Positions 1 to 5,905 of a stretch of DNA of 7,353 nucleotides are shown piece by piece. Every line of letters begins with the position of its first letter. Within the stretch, counting starts at the first letter, position 1. The stretch spans positions 1-7,353 of the forward strand of contig CAZNER010000094.1 in the NCBI GenBank assembly GCA_964572065.1, read 5' to 3'. Below the pieces are notes generated by a model, which was not told where the DNA came from, did no database searches, and saw nothing but the letters and a program-made list of their open reading frames with translations. Source of the stretch: CAZNER01 sp964572065 (GTDB lineage: Bacteria > Patescibacteriota > Dojkabacteria > JAHIVN01). The translations under genes and the position numbers were made by a program.

Positions 1-72
1 ATAAAAAACATAGTATTAAAAAAAGGAATTGCAGTACCTTCTTATACTAGCATTATACCACATACTCTAAAT

Positions 73-579
73 ATGAAAGCTACAAAACTTAAACTTAAAG
101 AAGAGGGTTTATTAACTGGAGATATTTTAGTATGTAGAAGAAAGACTTTATTATCTAAAGTAATAAGAAAAATTGCTAAATCAGGTTACAGTCATTCAGC
201 AACTTATATTAATGGTTATGTATATGGAAGCCAAATCCGAGGAGCTCAAAAATTAAAATTCGAAGATTGGTTACAAAAATATGACTATGAATTTGAAGTT
301 TACAGGAATGAAGAAGTAAATAAAGAATTAATAACTAAAAGAGCTGAATCTAAACTCGGAACTAAATATGACTTCTTATCATTATTATTCTTCCAACTAA
401 TCTATAACCTAACTGGTAAATGGTGGGGCTTAAGGAGAGAAAAAGCTATAAAAAGATTATACTGCTTTGAATATACTGCTTGGATCTTCAACTTTGATAA
501 TTGGTGGAAGATGAGTCCTCAAGATTTCTATAATAAATTAAAAAATAATTCTAAATTCAAACAAATAAAAATTAAGTAA
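73..579 (+). CDS. Permuted papain-fold (YiiX / NlpC-P60-like) cysteine hydrolase
   Basis: A 168-residue protein with the layout of circularly permuted NlpC/P60 (YiiX/LRAT-like) enzymes. A GDIL motif (residues 16-19) opens the fold. The probable catalytic His41 lies in a YSHSA motif, and the probable nucleophile Cys131 in YCFEYTAW, far to the C-terminal side. The Cys-x-Glu pattern (Glu133) mirrors the C-S-E motif of this group. In the permuted group the His precedes the Cys, the reverse of ordinary NlpC/P60. Known members are amidases or peptidases acting on peptide, amide or ester bonds. The substrate here is unknown, but the neighbouring M15 peptidase and holin-like gene suggest a cell-envelope or lysis role (inference). 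There is no signal peptide. ATG 73 is the first in-frame start, and GDIL near the N-terminus fits it. However, the same frame is open back to base 1, so the gene may start upstream. The stop is two bases before the next start. Confidence 0.72.
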   Translation: MKATKLKLKEEGLLTGDILVCRRKTLLSKVIRKIAKSGYSHSATYINGYVYGSQIRGAQKLKFEDWLQKYDYEFEVYRNEEVNKELITKRAESKLGTKYDFLSLLFFQLIYNLTGKWWGLRREKAIKRLYCFEYTAWIFNFDNWWKMSPQDFYNKLKNNSKFKQIKIK

Positions 580-581
580 AA

Positions 582-1268
582 ATGGCAGAGTCAGGAACTT
601 TCTGGGGAATTATATTAGGATCTATTAGTGGGGTTCTAATAGCAGTATTTAAAGAGTTTATCACTAAGTGGTTGATATTAATAATACCCCAGATCTTCAT
701 TGGTAGTACAAGGAAAAAAGCTTTATGGATAGCTGAATTGAGATCACATCAATTGTTTTCAACATTCAATCGATATATTGCTCAAACTTATACTATGCAA
801 TTTATTAATAAATATAAAACTTTAGTTGGTAGAGATTTATTCTATTATAAATTAGTGATAGGTAAGAAATACTTTAAAGAGTATATTAATAAGGTAATAG
901 AATTACATAAACATTTAACACATGAAGATGCTAGAAGGATGTTATTTGAGTATATTCAAAAAATACTTGAAGAGTGTAGACATAAATGGAAAGAACAAAA
1001 CATTAACCCATACATCATAGAAAAATTCGAAGAATATCATAATAACAATGTTGAAGTATTAACTGATCACATTATGACAGAATTCCAGAATACTCATAAA
1101 GACGTTCTAAGATGTGTTAATGATGTTCTAGATTATACTGGTGCTGTTTATGATTTCGCTAAACATGATATCCAGAAAGTAATAAATCAAGCTAACGGTA
1201 GAGTAGCTGATGATGTTTATAAAGGAGTAAAAAACACTAATGAAGTAAAAAATTATGGAAAGAATTAA
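582..1268 (+). CDS. Uncharacterised membrane-anchored helical protein of the lysis block
   Basis: I do not recognise a family for this 228-residue protein. Residues 7-24 and about 28-42 are strongly hydrophobic, enough for one long or two short membrane helices. They are separated by a charged turn (KEF) and followed by a basic stretch (STRKK, 42-46) that would stay in the cytoplasm by the positive-inside rule. The remaining ~180 residues are hydrophilic and look almost wholly helical, rich in Lys, Glu, His and aromatic residues, with no visible catalytic motif. The start follows the previous stop by two bases in a TAAAAATG context. The last 14 bases overlap the M15 peptidase start, so the two are probably translationally coupled. 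Its place between two putative wall-active enzymes suggests a membrane role in lysis, for example a holin/antiholin partner. That is inference only. A virion or envelope protein is equally possible. Confidence 0.6.
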   Translation: MAESGTFWGIILGSISGVLIAVFKEFITKWLILIIPQIFIGSTRKKALWIAELRSHQLFSTFNRYIAQTYTMQFINKYKTLVGRDLFYYKLVIGKKYFKEYINKVIELHKHLTHEDARRMLFEYIQKILEECRHKWKEQNINPYIIEKFEEYHNNNVEVLTDHIMTEFQNTHKDVLRCVNDVLDYTGAVYDFAKHDIQKVINQANGRVADDVYKGVKNTNEVKNYGKN

Positions 1269-1791
1269 AGTTGCAGAGAATTTCTATCTTGATGAATTTA
1301 TTCCAAGGCACTTATATGTAAGGTATCATCATAAACCACATATCTTATTAAACTTAATATTGCCAGAAGTATTTGAGATAGCTCAAAAATTAAGAGATAA
1401 ATATGGGCCAATGTATATTAATGATTGGTGGGGAATGGATGCTAGAATGTTTTATGTAGCAATGAAAGCTAAAACTGTTAGAAATTGGTCAGGGTTAAGA
1501 ACACCCTTTTGGACTGATTTCGATAAGATTCATTCATGGAAAAATTTTATTATATATCATAATAAGTATTATTCAGAAGCTGCCTCTCATTCAAGGGGTA
1601 GTGTATTTGATGCTAAATTCAAAGATCATCAAAACACAGATCATATAGTTGAAGACTTAAGGTTAAATCATAAAGTTTATGGTATAACAGAATTAGAGAC
1701 TGGTACTGGAACCTGGGTTCACACTGGTATAAGGTTAAACTATGAAGATGAAGATTCATTATATATTTATGCAAAAAAATCAAAAAAATGA
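1255..1791 (+). CDS. M15-type peptidoglycan peptidase, putative endolysin
   Basis: A 178-residue protein with the zinc-ligand layout of M15 (VanY/M15A-like) peptidases, which cut peptide cross-links or stem peptides in peptidoglycan. Visible elements, in order: an N-terminal FYLDEF segment (10-15); a W-SGLR-P segment (78-84) matching the family's SGyR strand; SHSRGSVFDAKF (111-122), giving zinc ligands His112 and Asp119; and a C-terminal WVH (154-156) giving the third ligand His156. Glu146 or Glu148 just upstream is the candidate catalytic base. The usual WVHVD is WVHTG here. The length is near that of single-domain phage endolysins and no separate wall-binding domain is visible. No signal peptide is seen, so export would rely on a holin; the two-helix protein overlapping its stop by four bases (ATGA) is a good candidate. 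Its start lies 14 bases inside the previous gene. A tail-associated role is less likely but possible. Confidence 0.8.
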   Translation: MERIKVAENFYLDEFIPRHLYVRYHHKPHILLNLILPEVFEIAQKLRDKYGPMYINDWWGMDARMFYVAMKAKTVRNWSGLRTPFWTDFDKIHSWKNFIIYHNKYYSEAASHSRGSVFDAKFKDHQNTDHIVEDLRLNHKVYGITELETGTGTWVHTGIRLNYEDEDSLYIYAKKSKK

Positions 1792-1985
1792 AATTTAGAT
1801 TAGAAATAACTTTTAGTAAAATTTTGAGCTTATTATTATTGATAAGCTCAATTTATGTGTCTATTAAATTAGAAGACTCAGCTTCTTTTATAACTACAAT
1901 TACTATTGTCGGTGGTATAATAACTAATAAACAATATCAAGATCGTAAAATTCAAAAACCAATTAATCATGAAACAAAAAATTAA
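1788..1985 (+). CDS. Small two-helix membrane protein, putative holin
   Basis: A 65-residue protein with two hydrophobic segments, residues about 10-26 (KILSLLLLISSIYVSIK region) and 33-47. A short acidic turn (LEDSAS) separates them, and the tail is charged (KQYQDRKIQK). Size, two-helix hairpin topology and charged C-terminus fit small phage holins, which form lesions in the inner membrane that release endolysin. No sequence motif proves the function. The gene overlaps the M15 peptidase stop by four bases (ATGA) and the next spanin-like gene by 17 bases, the arrangement of a lysis cassette. The start is preceded by an A-rich run and no Shine-Dalgarno sequence. Confidence is high that it is a membrane protein, moderate that it is a holin. 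Confidence 0.6.
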   Translation: MKFRLEITFSKILSLLLLISSIYVSIKLEDSASFITTITIVGGIITNKQYQDRKIQKPINHETKN

Positions 1986-2334
1986 AGATTCATTCCTATT
2001 TTCAATTATTGCTATATTTATAGCATTATTTATTGCTTACCTATGTTTTCCAAAACAAGAACCATGTGATTGTAATCAAGAAATAATAGAGTATCAAACA
2101 CACTTAGAAGATTCTTTAGATCTAGTCTATAAAGATTTATTCTTAGAATTATTACACTTATCAAAAGACTCTGCAAAAATTGATAGTATAAACCAAATTA
2201 AAATTAAAGAAAATGAAGAATTTTATCATTACATTAACAATCTTCCTGACAGCAGTAAATATGATTCTATCTCAGAATTGCTTAATAGAAGAATTAGAAA
2301 CAAAAAGAACAGCATTAAGGACACTGTCAAGTAA
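1969..2334 (+). CDS. N-terminally anchored Rz-like protein, putative inner-membrane spanin
   Basis: A 121-residue protein with a short basic N-terminus (MKQKIKD), one membrane helix at about residues 8-27, then a hydrophilic, mainly helical domain rich in Asp, Glu, Lys, Ser and Leu that would face the periplasm. CDC (33-35) lies just after the membrane segment and could form intermolecular disulfides, as in some spanins. This is the topology of Rz-type inner spanins, which link the inner and outer membranes and disrupt the outer membrane as the last step of lysis in Gram-negative hosts. There is no diagnostic spanin motif, so the call rests on topology, size and place after the endolysin and holin candidates. 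The last 122 bases also encode the start of the next gene in another frame, resembling Rz/Rz1 nesting. It starts 17 bases inside the holin-like gene. Confidence 0.55.
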   Translation: MKQKIKDSFLFSIIAIFIALFIAYLCFPKQEPCDCNQEIIEYQTHLEDSLDLVYKDLFLELLHLSKDSAKIDSINQIKIKENEEFYHYINNLPDSSKYDSISELLNRRIRNKKNSIKDTVK

Positions 2335-2662
2335 TCCATGTCCCGGGTTATGTTTAACAAATGAACAAGCTGATGAAGTACTTAATTTATTAAAAGGAGA
2401 AGATTCATTAAAGATTGAGCTTAAAACTTGTGAAGATCATTATAAATCCTTAGATAAGAAGTATAATATTATAAATAATTTCTACAGTACTTGTCAATTA
2501 AATTTAGAAGTAACTAAAGATAAAAATAATAACCTTGTAAAAGAGAATAAATCTTTAGAAGAAGATAATAATAACCTAGAAGAGAAGAACAAGTTTTTAA
2601 AGAGAGTTACAGGTGGTTCACTAGGACTATCAGGATTATTGCTACTGATTCTAATACTCTAA
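2213..2662 (+). CDS. Signal-peptide, coiled-coil, C-terminal membrane-helix protein; spanin-like
   Basis: A 149-residue protein. Residues 1-20 form a signal peptide (MKNF, a hydrophobic core, then ILSQ). A Cys-rich stretch with PCPGLC follows at 42-47. Residues ~75-130 are a strong coiled coil rich in Asn, Glu, Lys and Leu, and 134-149 form a C-terminal membrane helix with no residues after it. Cys23 lies near the signal, but the preceding ILSQN does not fit a lipobox, so a lipoprotein is not supported. The start lies inside the upstream inner-spanin-like gene, +1 relative to it. In this frame a stop at 2189-2191 excludes a much longer protein, and the signal peptide lies wholly in the overlap, which supports ATG 2213. 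ATG 2261 would destroy the signal. Position suggests the outer or partner spanin, or a unimolecular-spanin-like protein. Other periplasmic functions cannot be excluded. Confidence 0.58.
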   Translation: MKNFIITLTIFLTAVNMILSQNCLIEELETKRTALRTLSSNPCPGLCLTNEQADEVLNLLKGEDSLKIELKTCEDHYKSLDKKYNIINNFYSTCQLNLEVTKDKNNNLVKENKSLEEDNNNLEEKNKFLKRVTGGSLGLSGLLLLILIL

Positions 2663-2726
2663 GACATAATAACAATACTTTTTCTAACATTATTAAAATA
2701 TAAATAACTAATAAAAACATAATAAT
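2663..2726 (+). promoter_or_regulatory. AT-rich leader of the tail module, possible late promoter
   Basis: This 64-base gap separates the lysis block from the tail sheath gene and is the longest non-coding stretch in the window. It is almost pure A/T. It contains TTAAAATATAA at 2693-2703 and ends in an A/T-rich run before ATG 2727. It has no GC-rich hairpin, so no terminator is evident, and no clear Bacteroidota TAnnTTTG element or sigma-70 pair. A promoter for the highly expressed sheath and tube genes is plausible from position but not shown by sequence. Confidence 0.25.
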
Positions 2727-4544
2727 ATGCCTGAATTAGCAGAAGTCAATTTTCGTACCAGGTCACTAACTCAACAAGTTAGTCAACCCTTGAATGGTAT
2801 TTCTTTCGTTTTAGGAAGAACGTTAATGGGTCCGATAGATGACCCAAGTAAAATAATAAACACTTGGAAGCAGTTCGTTACTTTGTTTGGGGGTGAATCT
2901 GGAGATTACCAATTTCCAACTCTTTGTAAGAAAGTTTTAGAAGCAGGTGGTAAATTAAGAGTTTGTAGAGTTACAAACCATTCTGCTGCCGGAACTAAAG
3001 CTTATATCAGTGATGGGTTAAAAATAGTATTCGATGCAGACTTAATAACTGATAACTCAGTTGATTTAACAATAAATGGAGATGATTTAGGGGATGTAGC
3101 ATTTGATACCGATCATGATACTACAATGGCTGCTATAGTTACTGCTTTAAAAGCTTTATCTATTATTGAAGATGCTATACTAGATCCTTCAGATACTAAT
3201 ACTAGAACTATCTTAGTATTTGGTAAAAGTTTAGATGATGCTACATCATCATTTACAGTAACAGGTGGAACTACTCAAGCAGGAGATACAGTAACTGCCG
3301 GAACAGCTAAAGTAATTAGTGAATCTGGTGATGACTTATTTGTACTTGCAGCCAAGAATCAAGGAGCTGAGTATAATAACTTAATATTCACCATCAGTGA
3401 ATCTTCTAATGGTGATGATGACTACTTCAATTTAACAATAAGTTCTAAAACAAATACTTTAATCTCTGAAGTATATGAGAACTTAAAAGTAGTAGCTGGG
3501 TTAAATACTGCCTCAACTTATTTACAAGAAGTAGTAACACGTTCAGTATTAGTAGGTGTTACTTATGAAGATACATCATCTGCAACAAACCTTAAACCTT
3601 TAGAAGTAACTCAAACATTTGAAGGTGGTACAGAAGGTACAGCTCCTGCATTAACTGATTGGGTTGGAACTTCAGCCAATGGTTATGGGTTACATGCTTT
3701 TGATGATTTCGATGATTCACTTCAAATATGTGCTCCAGAGATGAATGAGGATCTTTCTGGATTACATGAAGCTGGAGCAGCTTATGTAGCAGCAAGAAAA
3801 GATTTAATGTACTTTGCACATTTATCAAATGGTAACACAGATAAAGACTCTTACATCAGTGCAAGAGGAACAAATATTAATACTAAATTCGCTGCATTTT
3901 TCGGAGGTGGTATCAAATTATATGATATAGAAAACAACCTTTCGAATTTTTCAGAAATGGCAGATGTATTAATTGCAGCTAATACTACAGATCAGGATTT
4001 TTCTCCTTACACTTCATTTGCAGGACCCCGTAAAGGTTTAATTGATGGAATCATAGGGATAGTAAATAATTATGGTACTCCCGGGAAACTAGAAGATTTC
4101 AAAGAGTTAGCTAAAAAACAGATTAACATGGTAATTAACCGTGATGGTAAAAATATGTTATGGGGTAATTTTACTTCTCAAACTACTGACGATCAAAATA
4201 AATTCTTACACATTGTAAGAGGATTAATAAACTTTACTAAAGCTCTTAAACCTACAATAGAAGAATTTATTGAAGAACCAAACACTCCTCAAACGTGGAA
4301 TAATCTTTATATAACTGTTAAGCCATTCTTAGATTCATTATTGAATGAATTTTTCTACACCTATGAATGGCAAGGAGATCAAAATGCACCCGGAGTTACA
4401 GATGATGACCTTCAAGTAAATAATGCTACTGATGTAGCTAATGGTAAGTATAAAATAAGATTAATATTAACTCTTATTCCAACAATGCAACAAATTGAAG
4501 TTGAGATTATTCAAACTGTTGCCGGAATAGAATTTAATTTCTAA
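2727..4544 (+). CDS. Contractile tail sheath protein
   Basis: A 605-residue protein that polymerises around the tail tube and contracts to drive it through the host envelope. The N-terminal segment (residues ~22-60) has the family pattern: a hydrophobic FVLGRT strand, GP followed by P-S-K-I, then W-K-Q-F and LFGG. A variable Gly/Thr/Ser/Asp-rich insertion occupies roughly 85-320. The conserved core resumes with RKDLMYFAHL (~355-365) and FAGPRKG (~430). The C-terminal domain (~470-605) has EPNTPQTWNNL, then EWQGD, then NGKYK and a final TVAGIEFNF, the strand-exchange region that links sheath subunits. The length lies within the range of myovirus sheaths. The start is the first ATG after an AT-rich leader with no Shine-Dalgarno sequence. 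The tube gene follows after 19 bases, the usual sheath-tube order. The identification is firm from sequence pattern and context. Confidence 0.93.
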   Translation: MPELAEVNFRTRSLTQQVSQPLNGISFVLGRTLMGPIDDPSKIINTWKQFVTLFGGESGDYQFPTLCKKVLEAGGKLRVCRVTNHSAAGTKAYISDGLKIVFDADLITDNSVDLTINGDDLGDVAFDTDHDTTMAAIVTALKALSIIEDAILDPSDTNTRTILVFGKSLDDATSSFTVTGGTTQAGDTVTAGTAKVISESGDDLFVLAAKNQGAEYNNLIFTISESSNGDDDYFNLTISSKTNTLISEVYENLKVVAGLNTASTYLQEVVTRSVLVGVTYEDTSSATNLKPLEVTQTFEGGTEGTAPALTDWVGTSANGYGLHAFDDFDDSLQICAPEMNEDLSGLHEAGAAYVAARKDLMYFAHLSNGNTDKDSYISARGTNINTKFAAFFGGGIKLYDIENNLSNFSEMADVLIAANTTDQDFSPYTSFAGPRKGLIDGIIGIVNNYGTPGKLEDFKELAKKQINMVINRDGKNMLWGNFTSQTTDDQNKFLHIVRGLINFTKALKPTIEEFIEEPNTPQTWNNLYITVKPFLDSLLNEFFYTYEWQGDQNAPGVTDDDLQVNNATDVANGKYKIRLILTLIPTMQQIEVEIIQTVAGIEFNF

Positions 4545-4563
4545 ACCTTTAAAAATATAATAT

Positions 4564-5031
4564 ATGGCAACTAATGTTTCAAACCCTAGAAAAGGGTTCA
4601 ACTTTTCTATAGAAATTGTAACAGCATTTGGCTCTTTAAATTGGTTAGCTCAGAAAGTTACTCCTCCAGATAAAGATATCGATGTTGTAGAGCATGGAGA
4701 TTCTAACCACTCAATAAAAACTGGTGGTAGAGTAAATTTTAATGCTCTTACAATTGAAAAATTAATGACAACTTCTGGTCCGGCTACTTATTTCTGGGAC
4801 TGGGCTAAAGCAGTAGCTGATTCAATTTCAGGTGGTGGTACTATACCTTCAGCTTATAAAGCACCAATTTTAATTAAAGAATTAGCTGAGGATCATGCTT
4901 CAGTTCTTAATACTTGGACTTATGTTGGATGTTGGCCTTCTAAAATTAACGGTATACCTCTAGATAGGTTATCAAGTGAAAACTCTTTAGAAGTTATCGA
5001 ACTTCAAGTAGATGAAGTAGGAAAGATTTAA
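4564..5031 (+). CDS. Tail tube protein (T4 gp19-like)
   Basis: A 155-residue protein that stacks as hexameric rings to form the inner tail tube inside the sheath. The pattern is that of gp19-like tubes: an N-terminal NPRKGFNFSIEI strand; KVTPPDKDIDVVEHGDSN (31-48), the loop typical of tube subunits; a conserved Gly-containing RVNFNALTIEK strand; a W-aromatic helix (FWDWAKAV, 77-84); and the C-terminal TYVGCWPSKINGIPLDRLSSEN followed by the final beta strand. Length is near that of T4 gp19-type proteins (about 150-165). It follows the sheath gene by 19 bases and is followed by a strong terminator, consistent with high-level expression of sheath plus tube as one unit. No Shine-Dalgarno sequence is seen; an AAAAATATAATAT tract precedes the ATG. 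Confidence 0.9.
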   Translation: MATNVSNPRKGFNFSIEIVTAFGSLNWLAQKVTPPDKDIDVVEHGDSNHSIKTGGRVNFNALTIEKLMTTSGPATYFWDWAKAVADSISGGGTIPSAYKAPILIKELAEDHASVLNTWTYVGCWPSKINGIPLDRLSSENSLEVIELQVDEVGKI

Positions 5032-5043
5032 AATAATTATCTT

Positions 5044-5072
5044 AGGGGGCTATATAAATGGCCCTCTTTTTT
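5044..5072 (+). terminator. Rho-independent terminator after the tail tube gene
   Basis: A hairpin is formed by 5044-5052 (AGGGGGCTA) and 5059-5067 (TGGCCCTCT). It has 9 pairs including two G-U wobbles, and a 6-base loop (TATAAA). A run of T residues follows (5067-5072). It lies 12 bases after the tube stop and 17 bases before the chaperone start. Because no clear promoter follows it, it probably acts as a partial terminator, letting reduced transcription through to the chaperone and tape measure genes. This is inference. Confidence 0.85.
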
Positions 5073-5089
5073 GTTAAACATAAAAATTC

Positions 5090-5905
5090 ATGGCAATGAA
5101 ACGAAACGAAAAAGAATTTAACAGAGAAGCTTTAAACAAATTGGGTATTCCTTTAGATGAATTCATTTTACCCTCTGGCTATACTTGTATTATCAGAGAA
5201 CATAATGGTGAAGATGATGAACTTATTACTACAGAAAAACACTTACTTGACGGAACTAGTATTCATAGATACGTTGCTAGTATTATTCAATTACATGGTT
5301 ATTATGGAAATGGTGTTACTTTAAAACAAGTAAAAGAGATGCCAATAAGAGACATATATACTATTTTAATTAAAAGCAGGATATTCTCTATTGGTGAAAT
5401 TATAGAATTTTCTTATACTTTCTCTGATGATGAAGATGAACAATTATTTAGAGAAGACTTAAGAAGATATATTCATAACTATGAAAGTGATTTTCCTAAA
5501 GAGGGTGAAGAAGGTTATGACAAATATAAACTAGAACCCTATATTGATGACCCATACGAAAATGATATAATCATCAAATTAACCTCAGGTAAAGAAGTTA
5601 AAATGAATTATGCTCAGGGTCAAGCAGAAACTCATATGGCTCTATTAGATTCAGAAAAAAGAAATATCAATCAAGAACTTAAGGCTAGAAACATACAGTT
5701 CAAATCTCCCGACTTCTCTGATTGGAAGACAGTTATTTCATTTTCTGTTTTCAGTAAGAAAGATATGCAACAAATTAGAACTGCTTTAAGAAAAGTAGAT
5801 CCACCTTTAGCTATCATTACAGACTTAGAAGATCCTAAGAATGGTAATATACATGAAGTAAATGTTGCAGGGTTACAGGATTTTTTCTTCCCAAGAGATC
5901 TCTAG
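5090..5905 (+). CDS. Tail assembly chaperone, unshifted product (G-like)
   Basis: A 271-residue acidic protein placed between tail tube and tape measure, the usual place of tail assembly chaperones, which coat the tape measure protein and recruit tube subunits. It has an LPSG motif near residue 27 followed by I-R-E-H-N-G-E, a helical middle part (~80-135), a second TSGK segment (165-168), and a hydrophobic end LQDFFFP. The LPSG start and FFFP end resemble T4 gp26-like baseplate/chaperone proteins. This family link is from memory of sequence pattern and needs a profile search. The product is longer than lambda gpG (140). ATG 5090 or ATG 5096 could be used; I chose the first. The last codons contain the frameshift site, so this is the shorter of two products. 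A terminator upstream would reduce its transcription relative to sheath and tube. Confidence 0.72.
   Translation: MAMKRNEKEFNREALNKLGIPLDEFILPSGYTCIIREHNGEDDELITTEKHLLDGTSIHRYVASIIQLHGYYGNGVTLKQVKEMPIRDIYTILIKSRIFSIGEIIEFSYTFSDDEDEQLFREDLRRYIHNYESDFPKEGEEGYDKYKLEPYIDDPYENDIIIKLTSGKEVKMNYAQGQAETHMALLDSEKRNINQELKARNIQFKSPDFSDWKTVISFSVFSKKDMQQIRTALRKVDPPLAIITDLEDPKNGNIHEVNVAGLQDFFFPRDL

Noticed and set aside
1220..1254. AAGGAG about 28 bases before the M15 peptidase start
   Set aside because: It is too far from ATG 1255 to be its ribosome binding site and lies within coding sequence (KGV). The only nearer ATG is followed at once by a stop codon.
2663..2700. Possible A/T-only hairpin after the spanin-like genes
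   Set aside because: The arms (TAATAA / TTATTA) are short and pure A/T, which is expected by chance in such a region; there is no GC stem to support a terminator.
3592..3828. A 78-codon open frame on the minus strand inside the sheath gene
   Set aside because: It lies wholly within a well-supported gene, and the translation is His/Leu-rich with no domain pattern, as expected for a shadow frame.
2693..4560. Shared TTAAAA-ATATAA motif before the sheath and tube starts as a common promoter
   Set aside because: The motif lies 23 bases before one start and 3 bases before the other, so a common function is not supported; A/T richness explains the similarity.
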